Shown here: positions 18,676 to 30,339 of the stretch, piece by piece
Numbering within the stretch: the stretch's first letter is position 1
Layout of the letters: every line of letters starts with the position of its first letter
NCBI RefSeq assembly: GCF_040807025.1
Contig: NC_090964.1
Span: 6,324,001-6,388,000, forward strand
DNA from: Struthio camelus
Taxonomy: Eukaryota > Chordata > Aves > Struthioniformes > Struthionidae
Length of the DNA stretch: 64,000 nt
Direction of reading: 5' to 3'
Made by a program: the position numbers and the translations under genes
Notes under the pieces: generated by a model
Seen by the model: only the letters and a program-made list of their open reading frames with translations
What the model was told of the DNA's origin: nothing
The model's database searches: none

Positions 18676-20844
18676 CTGGGAATCAGACCCAAGACAAGGA
18701 GCAATTTACCCACCAGGTATGCCGCTCCCGGGCCGCGCCGGACGGAGGAGCGCCGAGCGGACGGCGGCGGTCCCCCGGGAGCAGCGTTGCCCGCATCTCT
18801 GCGCGCTCGCTCGCGGCTCGGCCCACGCTAATGACAGCGAACGACAGGGAAGGGGCTCCAGCCCGGGTAAGAAAACACGCTCCACATCTTAACTTTGCAG
18901 TTACACGAAAGTAAAACGAGGCACCGTCCAACCCCGAATCCCCCGGCAAAGCCTTGTTAAGAAAGCTGCTCCCGAACTAATTACGAGCAAACAGATATGA
19001 ACAGACAGAGGCTCTGCAAGCGCCGGCCCTGCCGGGATGCGATCGATCAGCGCCGACGCGCCGGCCAGAGCGGAAACGTGCTCCGTCGGTGCCTCTTGCT
19101 GCACCAGAGCGGACCAACGGCTCCCACCCGGCACGCCTGGCGGGGACCGGAGCTGGGTGCCGCCAAGTGCCACGTGCAAGCCCAGCCCGGGGTGGATGCG
19201 TCCCCAGGGACGGTGCAAACCCAACCGCGTCCTCACGGCCGGCGGAGGGCACACGGGAAGACGCGCTGGGTCACTGCAACCTGACCACGCGACCCCGCTC
19301 CAGGATGGGGCAGAAGGGAACCTGAGACCACGCACCGCTCGAAGGGTCCGGCAGCTCTTCTTCTTCCTCCTCGTCCTCCTCCTCTCCCCTTCCCCATGCA
19401 CCTGCGGCTCCCAAGCCCCGCAGCCCCCAAGCCCCGCAGCCCACCGGGCAATTAGCAAGCTATCGAGGGCCTGCAGGTTTAACCCCGCAGGGCCTGGATG
19501 TGCCGCAGGGGCTGGTATTTCCTTGCCTCTGTGCTGAATCACGGCAAAGCACAGCTGGAGAAGCCGGGACAACATAGCAAGAGGTGGGGGCCGGGACCCT
19601 GCCTTCACCACTTAAATTTGCAACAGACCCCTGGCCTGGAGCTTATTAATGAGCCTCCGTGCAACGATCGTCCTGGCTGCTTTAGAGGGGGGAAACGGGT
19701 GACAGGTGAAGCCCTCGCAGGCTCGAGCTTGGGGAACGTAGGTCAGCATCGCTTGGCATATTTGGGGGAAAGAGAGAGAAAATCAATCTTGATTCATTTC
19801 TGCTACCCCTAATGAAAGCATCAGCCAGCCCGTGCTCTGCCTTCGAGCCCTTCCCTGGCCGAGGGACACCCACCGCGGCTGAACCGCGGATGCCACCCCA
19901 GCAGCCACCAACAACAGTCACCCTCCAGTCCAGCGGGACAGGGAGTAGGGGGGCTGTGACATATCACCCAGCCTGGACCGATGCCCCTGTCCCAGCTGTA
20001 GGGGTTAGGGAGGGACAGATCCCATCCCGTGTCCTGTTCCCACCTCGCCCCATCTTGGCCTTTGGGGTGGCCTCAGGCAGGACAGGGTCAGCAGCCCGGA
20101 GGGCCCTGGAGCGGGAAGGGGAGAGCAGGGTCCCCCAGGGACCGTCTCCTCTCCTGTCCCAGCTTCCCTGAGAGCAGCGGTCCCCAACGCCTGCTCCTGC
20201 TGCCATCCCGCGGCCATGTCCCACAATTGCACACGTGCACGGGCGCACGGCTGCAGACAAGGCTGCGTGGGGCCACGGCAGGACCCAAGGGTGGCGTCCA
20301 TCCCTGCAAACCAGGTGCCCATCTTGCTCAGCACCCGTGCCCAGGCGCCTCGGGCACACACCGGCGCTGCCAGCGCTGCCAACCCCGCGCAGCCCCCGCT
20401 CCGGGGATTAGCCCTGCTCCGACCCATCCCAGCGCGGAGCAGCCTCCGAAGAGGATAAACACAGGCGCCGGCACCCAGCACCGCTCCACCGAACACAAGG
20501 GCTTTCATCTCACAGCAGGGCACACGGGGAGAGGGGATCTTCAGTCCGTGCCTCCATCTCCCCTCCTTAGTGCACGTTAAAGGACGCAAGCAGGACGGGA
20601 AAGGCGCCAGAGACCCCGAGCGCATCCGTGCGGAGGCTGGCAGAGGGCTCAGCTCACGGCACGGCTCCCGATGGAGCAGTCGGGGACAGGGCTGGCAGAG
20701 ACACGGGAGGCGGAGGGGAGGGAGCTGGCCTGCCCCGGCCCTGCCGTCCTCGCAGGGGTGCTGGCACCCGCGGCATCAGCCCGGAGCCAGGGCCGGTGGC
20801 CCCAGGAAGGCCACCCACCTCTCCAAAGCATGGGAAAAAGCCCA

Positions 20845-22443
20845 GGGTTTATCAAAACTCAGTTTATTCCAAATGTTAAAAGATTACAGGTTTTTTTTTT
20901 TGCCTCTCTTCCTCATTTAATCAACCAAAATACTTTACATTTTCTTTTAAAAAAATTCAATCTATTCTGAGCCATTGTACAATTCCCAGCCCCCCAACCC
21001 CCCTCCCCTGCACACACACCACTTCCCCCCTATTGCTATAACTTAACTTATAAAATTTATCTTTGCAGACCCCCCGCTTCTCAGTCCAGGTACCTGGAAG
21101 GCAGCACGGAAAGAAGAAACGGGGCAAGCCGGGCACAGGGTGCGAGACCGGTCGGACCATGAACGGTAGGTGATGGGGAAGAGGGACAGTCCAGTTGTTT
21201 TGAGTGATTAAATGCATAGTTGGATTTTGTCTGTCTTCTCAGCAAGGCCCTAATGGCAAACTAACCCCCTTCCTCAGCAAACAGAGAGGAAAGGAATGAA
21301 AGAAAATAAAAACAACAACTCCCCACCAGGGACTGTATTTTGTTGGATTCCCAAGGCCAAAGGGAGCAAGGAGGAAAGGTGACTGCAAATGACTGCAAAA
21401 AGCTGGCACGGAAGGAGGAGGTTGTTCCAGGAAGATGGGAGGCAGGAGTATTTGATTGAGCAACCTGCTCCCGGTCTCACCTCTTGCAGGATTTTGGTTC
21501 AGACCCCTAGGTAGCCAAGCATGGGAGGCAGGAGCCCACCTCCTTGAGCAGCAACCCCAAGTCACACTGGTGGCTCCAAAGCCAAGGACACCTCTGTGTG
21601 TAACAGGGGCCAGGCAATGTCCAGCCACATTCCCACTCCTGGGAGACCAAGGCTCCCCAGACTCACCGCGGAGCACACTGGCCGGGGTGAGAGCTGGAAG
21701 TCAGCACCTCTCCAACACAGCAACAAGATCCCTGCGAGGATGCGTCGTGTGCAAGAGGAACAAAAAAAAACAAACAAAAAACAAACAAAAAAGAGAATGC
21801 CTCCTGTGGCCCCTCCACGCAGGAATGTTTCTGCTGGACTGAGATTTCACCCCGAACAAGCTGAGAGGGGTTTGGTGAGTGGCAGCAGATAAAGCTAAAA
21901 TAGGAGAGGCCAGAGGGGCACAGAGGTAAAAGATGCTCAGGTTAAAGGGTTGGGGGGAGCACCTGGAGACTAGAGGAACATGGGGACCTCAGCCTCAGAT
22001 GCCCAAACCCTTCTGTGTAGGAAGGGACAAGGCCCTCGGCTTCACTGGGCCAGGAAATATTAAAAAACAAAACAAAAAAAGGAGGTGGAAAACCCACCCA
22101 ACTATAGTCTAGGAAGGGACCAAGCTGAACTGGGGAAGCTGAGAGAACACCAAGGGAAGACAGACACACACTTCCAGAGGAAAAAAAACAAGCATCCCTG
22201 AATAACCCTGCTCCAGGCATGCAGATACTGCCTGGGGACCTCGGGGGATCAAGACCCCAGGGCTCGGCTCCGCAAGCCTCCTTCCTGTCCTCCCCAACAC
22301 GTTCTGCAGAAGGTCATGGGAGACCAGACCTGAGAACCTCACCCGACCTCACGCCCTGAGCGCCCCGGGGCCGAGGGCGGATGGTGGGTGTGTGTGCTCG
22401 GGCCTCGCATTCCTGCTGTGCTTGGCTGCGCGGAGCAGCTTCA
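20845..22443 (-). other. RCC1: RCC1 3' UTR (inferred)
   Basis: Downstream of the RCC1 stop, the first good minus-strand AATAAA is at 20868-20863, with cleavage expected near 20845. That implies a UTR of about 1.6 kb. It contains an A-rich CAAACAAAAAA simple repeat (about 21767-21793) and no other gene. Confidence 0.55.
20863..20868 (-). terminator. RCC1: RCC1 poly(A) signal AATAAA
   Basis: The + strand reads TTTATT here, so the minus strand has AATAAA. A T-rich stretch lies just upstream (about 20891-20900 on the + strand as t-run). It is the likely end of the RCC1 transcript. Confidence 0.55.
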
Positions 22444-22619
22444 TCAACTCTGCTCCTTGTCCTTGACCAGCAAGACAGTGTGTTGGCCTCCACTGGACAC
22501 GGCCAGGACTGTGCGGTTTTCCAGCTGCTTGCCCGTCATCTCCACGGGGCTCCAGATATCATCCTCCTCCCCTGTGCCCAACTGGTAGTTGGTGCCCATG
22601 CCCCAGGCAAACGCTCTTC
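22444..22619 (-). CDS. RCC1: RCC1 coding exon 9
   Basis: Residues 364-421 and TGA at 22446-22444: [17 protein letters not shown] to [12 protein letters not shown]. The acceptor is TCCATTGCAG|. This blade closes the propeller with the N-terminal strand. Confidence 0.96.
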
Positions 22620-25600
22620 CTGCAATGGAGGCGACACAAGTTTGGCTTCTAGGCGAACGCTGGACCAGGCGGAGAAGGGATCCAGCAGCCAAAGGAAAGG
22701 CAAGTGGATTTCAAACCCAGGCAAAGGCAAAGGGGCTAACCAAAGAGTGCCAGAGACACAGAGCAAGGCATCTCGGCAACACCTGGCAATTCAAACTGGC
22801 TAGAGCCTTCCTTTTAGCCAGTGTCTTGCCCCCAAGAAGCAGGACGAATCCATCAACACGCTGCCCGTTCTCACAATACAGCAAATCCTCCTTCCTACAC
22901 CTGCGGGCTGCACACATTACACACGAACAAACCCTGCGCTGGGGCATAAAGAGGGCCTGCAACAGGAGTTTGCAGCTCAGAGGAAGGATTGTCAGACCAA
23001 TGACCCCCTCCTGGACCAATAACCTCTTACAAATCTGGCTGTTGAGCAACTACAAAATACTTGAGCGGCTGCTGCCCAGTCCTGCGCCGCGCAGGGCGCT
23101 CAGCAGGGGCTGCGCCGGACCCGAGTCTAGTCCCAGCCCAGCCAGTAGCGTGTGACGAAGCTGCCTGGGGCTGGCTGGTTCCAGGGGACCGGTTGGGCAG
23201 AGCCCCAGGTGATGGATGAGGGGTGGGAAGGGTACATAAGGCAGCGCTCCCAAGCCCACGGAGGCACGGAGGCCCCCAGCACTCACCATCACTGCTGACA
23301 GCGTAGCCGACTGATGCGCCGCATGCAACAGAAGAGACGCTGGGGAGCTCCGGGATGACTGTGGGGGTGCTCTTCTCTTCTGCCCCTTCCCCGAGACCTA
23401 ACCGACCATACTCAGCCCTGCCCAGGCTGTAGGCTTTACCTGGGGCATGACAGACACACACAGGACGGGTGACTCAAGAGGGAGAAGCCTGCAGTAGGCC
23501 ATAGCAAGACCCTCCTCCCTCCCCCAGGTCTGACTCCTGGAGGAGTCAGGAACATCGTTCCTTCCCTACCACATCCATCAGCACATGCTCCAAGAGCCAA
23601 AAGACGCTAGATCCCAACCAGGATTCCCCCTCAGCTGCACAGTGGGATGAAAGCCCCCAAGCGTCCCAAAATTGATAGGAACGATGAATACCTGTCCAGA
23701 CTGTAGAGCCTGAGCCCAGAGTTCAAAAGTAACTCTGGATTTCTGTCATTATCCTGGCTCTCTGCTGCAAATTCATACCACCTTTTCAATCCCTGACTAC
23801 GTTTTTGGAAAATCCAAATAGCCCCTCCACAACACGTCCACACGGACGACGCGACCACACTTGCCTGGAACACCAAGGATTTGGAGGGCTTCAGCGTTTC
23901 ACCACGACCCCCAAAACCTCCACAGCTGGGGCAAGAATCAAGGGACGCCCCTACCAGTTCATGCAAATCCCATCCCGTCCGTCACGCTGGCGCTCACCCT
24001 CTGAGTCCATGCACACCGTGTGGTGCTGCCCACCGGAGAACCCAACCCAGGACTTGGTGGAGTTCTTGAACGACGTCAGGTTCTGCGGAGAGAAGCAGGG
24101 CTCGGTGCCCTGGGTCCCTGCGGGACGGGGACGCACAAACCCAGGCAGATCAGGTATATGGGCATGGACAGCGCAGGCCAGCCACAGGCACTGAGCTACC
24201 CATCCAGGAGCCCACCCCCATTAGAGAACAGCCCAGCTCCCGAAAGTCAAACTTTTCCTCAAACTCACTAGCTGCAGAGAGCTTTGCAGGGTGACCCCCC
24301 CACCCCAATTTCCAGCTCCGGGATGTCCTGCAGTAGACACCTGGAGGAGGGTGCACGGAGGGTACATGGTGTTCTGGATCGGGGGACCCAGATCCAGCGG
24401 GGTCGCCACCGCAGGCCAGGACAGCCAGGGAGCCAGGAGTCCATAGCCAGACCAAACAGTCAGGTGATCCGAGGGGACAGAAACGAAGCTTACCCAGCTG
24501 GTGATAGTTAGAGAGACCAAAGCCATAGATGTGTCCCTCCTGCGTGACGGCAAAGGTGAAGTAAGCCCCGCAAAAGGCATCCTTGAAGCGCATTTTGCCT
24601 CTGTTGCCTCTGCCTTTGACAGGAACACGCTGGGGGACCAGCAGGCGCTCTGGGGGCAGCAAACAAGGGGTCAGGTGCGAATTAATGATTTACGCCCTCT
24701 TCATCCCCCACGCAGATCCAGATCACTGAATTCAAGTAACTGATTTACAAATAGCCCTTGAGCACCAGGGGAAAAGACCTGGTAGTGAAGAATATGCAGC
24801 CTCCTCAGTCAAGCCGAGTGTTGCTGCCCAAGGACAGAGCCACGCTCTCCGCAGCATCAAGTATCTCTGAGCAGCAAAGCAACTCACGTAGGCCTTTCCT
24901 TCCGCCTCGGTTGGCAAAGAGCTCCGGCACTCTCCCCAGCTGGCCCTGCTCACCACAGCCACATGTGAAGAGGTCACCGTCCACTGTCAGCATCACTAAG
25001 TGGTCGTTCCCTGGGGGGAGACGACGAGAAAAGTGAAGCAGCAGTCACATGCTCAGATTCCCTGAGAAGCCAGCAAGACCCAGGGTATGAGATCTCGTGT
25101 TTAAATCCCAGCTATCCAAGCCTTTCAGAACTCCGTGGGGTTTATTGCACCAGATACCTGGATGCCAGCTTCTGGAATGGCTTAAAATACCAGGATCTCT
25201 CTCTCCACCTAATCCCACTCCCCGGTCTGAAATGCCAAAGGAGTTTTCCTGGGAACATTTAGAGGAACAGGTCACCCTCAGCCTCACCTGGGCCTTGGAC
25301 AAGATTCCTGGCTGCTCTCTTCAGCTTCCCCACCTCTAGAAGAGACTAGTGCTTTGACTCCATGGGGTCACACAGGCTTGGTTAAGTTACTCTTACAGAG
25401 TGTTTTAAATCAGATTGGGTCAAACTTTAATAGCTTCTAGCTGGGGCTAGAAGAGACACAAGGTCTGTTTGCTCAGGAACCAGAAGGGAGCAAGCACACC
25501 CTAGCAGCCGGCTGAGAGCAGCAAAAAGGGGAAAAGGGATATGGTTCACTCTGGACCTTCACCCACCCCAGGGGCTGGAACAGCCTCGTTCAGCAGCCTG

Positions 25601-27273
25601 ATCAACACACACACCAGGATCTTGCTCACCTGAGACAATTTTAACAACCGGTCCACCGAGCTGAAGCAACACAGGAACTGAGCTCTTCTTCATGGGCTCC
25701 AGCAACCCAATCACCCCATTGTTATCCTGGATGGAAAGATGGACACAGGGAGGTGAGTCACTGAAACCAGACTAGCAATCACCAGCAGAGCCTCCCGAGT
25801 CCAAGAAATCAACATACCCGGAAAGAGCCCCAGACAAAAACCCTGCCATCATCTGTCAGCGCAGCTGTATGACTGTCTCCTGCAGAGACTTGCACCACCT
25901 TTTCCTGCAGCTCCACCTCCCCTGGCTTCATCTCCGACCCTTCTGCAGAGGTGTCACGCCCAAGGGCGCCTTCGTCATTGCAGCCAAAGGTGTAGATCTG
26001 CAGATGAGAGCGTCCCAGTGAGGAAGAGACCCAGAAGGACAAGACGAGCATGAAGCCGGTGGACAGAGACCCACCAGGCTGAACTCTTCCCACTGCCCTC
26101 CAAAATTTTGTGGTCCAGCACACAGAGACCATGCTCATCCTGGGAGCTGGAATGAGAAAGACATGCAAGCTGCCGTCTAGCAGTACCAGCATGCTGGTGG
26201 CAGCTACACATCGGGGCAGAGCACAGGTCTGACAGGCACAGTGCTGCCTGCAGGTTGTGCAGCGGGGATGGCCACTCCGTGGGGCTCTGTTCACCCCAGC
26301 GGAGGCAGTGAAAGACTTTCCCGCTTGGGTTCCTGCACGGTGTCCCCTCCCCAAACCTCAATGCTGTACTCACTTTGCCCGTCTCGCTGAGGCACACCGT
26401 GTGCATCCCTCCTGCTTCCACCTGGACGATCATCTCCGGGAGCTGCACCAACGCTGGTTTTTTCCTCTCCATCACATCCTCCCCCAGGCCCAGTTGCCCA
26501 ACATCCCCCTGCCCCAGCGTAAGCACCAGGCCAGGCTCTGTCCGGTGTGAAGGGTGGCAAACTGCATCTCAGGAAAGAAAGGAAACATGTAACATACTGG
26601 AGAAAGAGGAAATAGCCCTTCCATCACAGCTGGTCCCCAAAAGCTCTAGGAACGCTGAGGCTTGCTCAAAGGCTGCAGGTCCTTAGACTGGGTGTTTGCT
26701 TCTAGCAGGACACTGAAATCCAGGGGAAAATATTTAACTGAACAGACGGTGCTGTCAACACACCTAACCCAAACCTACAGCAAGTCCCAAGTACCAGAGA
26801 AAGAACAGAGCTACCCAGAGAACAGGGGGATCTCCCAAAAGCGACACGCTTCCAATACGCTCAGCATCCAGCAAAACCAATGCACAGACCTAGTGTGGAC
26901 AGGCAAAGTCCGGGCTAAAGAGAGCGGCCTGGTTTCTGGTGGGGTTTATCGCACAGGTGCCAAGCACAATTTAGAAACGGCTCTGCCTGCAGAAGCTAAG
27001 GACAGGGCCAGCAGGGCCTGAAATTAAAGCAAGTCATCAGAACATAGGAGGTATAAGATATGGACAGCAACAGATCCGCTCATCTGGACCGGATGAACGA
27101 ATGATCTCAACCAGGCTCCTGTCTTCAAGAGCTCCAGGAATTTCAGCAGACAGTACAAAAAGAAAAGAGGAAAAACTCAGCTCCCAGGGAGTTTTCTTAC
27201 CTTTAAGCTTCTTCCTTTCAGGAGACCCTTCCTCTGGTGTAGGGCTTTTCTTTGCAGTGCGTTTTCCTGGCAT
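22444..27273 (-). CDS. RCC1: RCC1, Ran guanine nucleotide exchange factor (9 coding exons)
   Basis: Nine minus-strand exons (27273-27201, 26561-26374, 25997-25818, 25726-25630, 25010-24888, 24649-24494, 24117-23998, 23439-23287, 22619-22444) join in frame to 421 aa, the mammalian length. The product is a seven-bladed beta-propeller bound to the H2A/H2B acidic patch on chromatin. It loads Ran with GTP, driving nuclear transport polarity and spindle assembly. The N-terminal tail is basic (nuclear localisation), followed by RCC1 repeats of the [12 protein letters not shown] type. Residues known to matter for Ran exchange fall at the human numbers: D128 in SAGDSH, D182 in SGNDHL, H304 in GGQHHT. 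It ends [10 protein letters not shown]. It lies downstream of the U17 host gene on the same strand, as in mammals where the two transcripts can join. Confidence 0.98.
23287..23439 (-). CDS. RCC1: RCC1 coding exon 8
   Basis: Residues 313-363 plus one base: [24 protein letters not shown] to [11 protein letters not shown]. The acceptor is ATGCCCCAG| and the donor GATG|GTGAGT. Confidence 0.95.
23998..24117 (-). CDS. RCC1: RCC1 coding exon 7
   Basis: Residues 273-312 plus one base: [20 protein letters not shown] to CMDSE, with H304 in GGQHHT. The acceptor is GTCCCGCAG| and the donor GAGG|GTGAGC. Confidence 0.95.
24494..24649 (-). CDS. RCC1: RCC1 coding exon 6
   Basis: Residues 221-272 plus one base: [33 protein letters not shown] to [10 protein letters not shown]. 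The acceptor is GCCCCCAG| and the donor CTGG|GTAAGC. Confidence 0.95.
24888..25010 (-). CDS. RCC1: RCC1 coding exon 5
   Basis: Residues 180-220 plus one base: GNDHLVML.. with D182, then [21 protein letters not shown]. The acceptor is CCCCCCAG| and the donor CTAC|GTGAGT. Confidence 0.95.
25630..25726 (-). CDS. RCC1: RCC1 coding exon 4
   Basis: Residues 148-179 plus one base, [18 protein letters not shown] to VKIVS. The acceptor is CCATCCAG| and the donor TCAG|GTGAGC. Confidence 0.95.
25818..25997 (-). CDS. RCC1: RCC1 coding exon 3
   Basis: Residues 88-147 ([15 protein letters not shown] to VWGSFR), including D128 of the Ran-binding face. The acceptor is CATCTGCAG| and the donor CGG|GTATGT. 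Both ends are phase 0. Confidence 0.96.
26374..26561 (-). CDS. RCC1: RCC1 coding exon 2
   Basis: Residues 25-87, from [11 protein letters not shown] to S-E-T-G-K. It contains the first propeller blade motif [23 protein letters not shown]. The acceptor is GAGATGCAG| and the donor AAA|GTGAGT. Confidence 0.96.
27201..27273 (-). CDS. RCC1: RCC1 coding exon 1
   Basis: The ATG at 27273-27271 starts residues 1-24 plus one base: the basic tail, [13 protein letters not shown]. The donor is AAAG|GTAAGA. The acceptor side is TTTGTTTAG| at about 27286, leaving a 12-nt 5' UTR piece. The third residue is G where mammals have P. Confidence 0.95.
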
Positions 27274-28089
27274 ATTGCTTTAGATCTAAACAAAGACACT
27301 CTCTGTTAAGCTACCATCTAACCAGGAGTTTGCTGGAAAGTTGCAATGCAGCTGTCTGGTTTTTTTTTTCTCTCTCTCCTAAAGAGACATTCTGAGATTT
27401 CTCCCTTCTGCTTTCAGATCACTGGAGCTCGGGTCTTCCAAGAGGCTGATGAAAGTGAATCAGGATTCAGGCACCAATCTCTACCCCCATTTTGAAAAAT
27501 GCAGATTTTTTTCCCCTCACGTTATATCCACTGCCTCTGCTCTCAAACAAGAGTGAACCTTTTTCATCCTTCCCATCAGAGCACTTGCTAACAGTCTCGG
27601 GAAGGAAGCAGAACAAGGCAAGTGACTGTTCCGAGCGCGACTGTTCCCCCCTCTGCCTTCTCCACCTCCACCAAAGCACTCGGGAGTTTATGCCCTTCTT
27701 TCCAAAGGCCCAACTAGTCCACATCCCATCCAGAAACGCTGCCGCTTAGACTCTCGCTACAGAGGCACTCAGAGAACAGAGGCGGTTTGCTGCCTCAGAG
27801 CACCCGCCAGCCCCTTCCAGCAAGGAAGCGCTCTCGAAAACCCAGACCGTGGAAGCACATTCAGCAAGGTCTCAGCGTTTAAACAGACAAACCAGCGTGT
27901 CAGAGCCTCCTTCTGCTTTCCGAAAATTACTCGGGGGGGGGGGGGGGGAAGGGAAGGAAGGAGGGAGGTGGCTGGCGGATTTCTAAGGACAGCAAGATGA
28001 AGCGCCTGCGTTTCCAAAGAATATTAAAGTGACATAATTACAACGCGTAAGGCCACAGTCTCAGCTCACTTCGGAAGAATACTTTATGT
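27274..28089 (-). other. RCC1: RCC1 5' UTR end and first intron
   Basis: 27274-27285 is the 5' UTR part of the first coding exon. Upstream lies an intron with a pyrimidine tract and a G-run at about 27933-27949. I see no other feature. Confidence 0.5.
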
Positions 28090-28560
28090 TTTTTCCCGCG
28101 CTGCCCCCCCCTTCCTCCTCCTCCTCCTCCCTTGATACTCCGCTCCCGGAGCCGGAACGCTCCCGCGCAGCCGCCCCACGTGGGGCCGCGCAGGCCCAGC
28201 GGCCGGGCCTCCGCTCCGCTCTCCCCTCCGCCGCCGCCGCCGGCAGGACGGAGAGGAGGAGGAGGAGGAGAGGGCGGGACACCCCCGGGGCCGCCCGGCT
28301 CGGGGCCGCCCGGCGCCGCTCTCACCTCCCGGCTCCTCCGCCGCCCCGGCTGGCCCGCTCCCGCGCTGCCCCCCTCGCCCGAGCATGCGCGGCAGGGAGG
28401 CGGCGGGCGCCCCCTGCCGGCCGCGCCGCTCCCCGCACCGGACAGCGCGGCCGCCGCCCCCCCCCCCCCCGCCGCCCCGCAGCGCAGCGCAGCGCACGGA
28501 GGTTTCTTCTCAGCTATCAAGGACGGCAAAAAAACCCGGGCCCCGCAGTGAGCAGCCTCG
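28090..28560 (-). promoter_or_regulatory. RCC1: RCC1 CpG-island promoter with candidate non-coding first exon
   Basis: A dense CpG island with C/G runs and CCTCCT repeats. On the minus strand a strong donor, GGGAG|GTGAGAG, ends a possible first exon at 28326. An NRF-1-like GCGCATGC lies just upstream (about 28383-28390). This would be the RCC1-proximal promoter. The upstream U17 host promoter could also feed RCC1 by splicing. The exact start is unknown. Confidence 0.6.
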
Positions 28561-30339
28561 CCCCAAGCTCAGCCCGGGATGGAAGCGCAGCCCCTGCCGC
28601 CGCAGGCAGCTGCGAACAGCAGCCAAGCTATGGTTCCCATTGAACTTTTGTCTGGTCGCAACAGGGAGGGGGAAAAAGACAAAAAAAAACACAACCTATC
28701 ACAAACTGAGCTCACAGCAGGGTTAGCTGTCCCCGTTACAGTGCCATGAGCTGAGCGAGGCAAGGCAACAGGATAAACCCCAAACTCTCCGTGGAGGCAT
28801 CCACTAGCATTGTCCAAGCAAGAACTGGGGCTGTGGTCCCTGAGCCTTTTGCGCACATTGCACTTCTACAAGGACTCACGATCTACTGTTCATCTGCTGG
28901 TTTAACAAACACTTGGATTTGATGTCAAGTGTTGTAATCAGATTCACACCCTGAGGACAGGACATCCCACCCCACGGCTGAGGCCTGCTAAGGGGCAGTG
29001 GGAGTCATACTGCAGCTCCAGCTGGAGCCCAGGTTGTGAATTACAGTGAAGCAGGTGAAAGTCACTTGCAGGTGTAGGATTTAAACCAGTTTGTGACAGG
29101 ATGCAATAGGAAAACAAGCACTTGCCAGCTCAGAGTTAGAAAAAGACAACCAGCCTATCTAGGAAAGTGCATGTCAAGAAGAAAGCACATCTATTTGCAT
29201 TTGCCCTTTCCCCCATGAAAAATTTACATGCCATGAGGTGATCTGCAACCACTTCAGCACAGTTCCAAGCCAGGCGCAACCTCAAGTCTTGCCAGGATCA
29301 GCTCAAGCTCCAGAGAGCAAGCAGACAGCCCCACTACCCCCATACACCCTCAGCATTCAACCCATGAGCCAGCAAGTTTCAAACCAGGTACCCAAGACAG
29401 ACAACTGCTCCTCCAACCCTCCCCCACAGGCATTCACCAGCCTCACCATCCGGTTCAAGCAAGGTTCATCGACTCTCAGAGCAAGGAGAAAGGGCATTCT
29501 CCCAAGTTAAATAGCCCATGAGCTATTTAACCCATGAGTGGCACCTCTAGGCCAACTCCAGGCAGACTTTACAAGGCAGCTGTGCTGTTCTCAGACTGCT
29601 CTGCAGAGCTGGACTTACAGCTCACGACCACACGCTCGCTCTTACCACGTTCCTCGACTGTGCACGCTCCCTTCAGGTCTCCTCCCACAGCAACCTTCAG
29701 TATTTTGTCCTTCAAGGCCCTTTTCCTGTTTAGAAGTTTGTCAGGACAAACACCCCTCTGCTCTTTGTGCCCATTCCACTGTTTCAGACTGTGAAACAGG
29801 TTTCTCGTGTAACTCATCCTTATGTTCAACACCCAGGGGTAGATACATGCTCCACTGACCAGGTGGGGAACATTGCAGCTATGAAGCAAAGCTGCTGACA
29901 TTTAAGTTAAAAGTTCCAAAGGGGTTCATAGGTTCAACAGGAATAAAAAAAGCCTCTAAAGCCTTTGACTTAATTGCAGGGAGAAAATATCTCCCAAAGT
30001 ATGAAGGATATTTGGAACTTAAAGCAAAGGCACTCCACACCCTCCTCCCCCACCAAACCCTACAGACCAGGGAACTCTGGTGGTTGTAAAGGATACAAAA
30101 TACCATATATTTATCGGTATCCTCACCAGTATATTTAGTGATAATCATGCTGCTGCTATGACCTTCCTAGCTCAAAAGCAGGCATCACTGGAGATGACGC
30201 TGGGCAGACTCTAAAGATCTTCCGAAGGACAACCCTGCTACATTAGCTATGAAACCCTAGAAGTTTAGTCATGGGTCCTGAGCTTCAAGGAATGAACAAA
30301 TGGCCAACAGTCATGCCAGAAAAAACAGCCATACAACAC
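28561..30339. other. Interval between the U17 host gene and the RCC1 CpG promoter
   Basis: Moderate GC, with no coding exon or RNA gene that I can support. It presumably forms an intron when host-gene exons splice on to RCC1. Confidence 0.5.

Larger units (their letters stand above)
9365..20844. other. OPRD1 3' UTR and OPRD1-RCC1 intergenic region
   Basis: There is no convincing protein gene in 11.5 kb. Open frames here are GC-driven and match nothing I know. The OPRD1 poly(A) site is not settled; AATAAA occurs at 11776-11781 and at a few later places. Simple sequence includes a C-run near 12951-12967 and (TA)n at about 12876-12890 and 15577-15590. The region alternates GC-rich DNA with AT-rich islands listed separately as candidate regulatory elements. 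If birds and human differ by one inversion, its breakpoint lies here. Confidence 0.6.
22620..27200 (-). other. RCC1 introns
   Basis: The eight introns are all GT-AG, from 91 to 667 bp (the longest is 22620-23286). I found no snoRNA, extra exon or transposon in them. Minor open frames are read-through of exons into introns. Confidence 0.7.

Noticed and set aside
18683-19611. Overlapping minus-strand frames up to 236 codons in the OPRD1-RCC1 gap
   Set aside because: GC-rich DNA lacks stops by chance. No start context, splice pattern or family resemblance was seen.
28038-28643. Long frames on both strands in the 28-kb CpG island
   Set aside because: Pro/Arg/Gly-rich translations on both strands are typical CpG-island artefacts. 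The strand-specific signal is a promoter and donor for RCC1.
29440-29475. GGTTCAAGCAAGGTTCATC as a possible tRNA B box
   Set aside because: No A box at proper distance, no acceptor-stem pairing and no pol III terminator arrangement.
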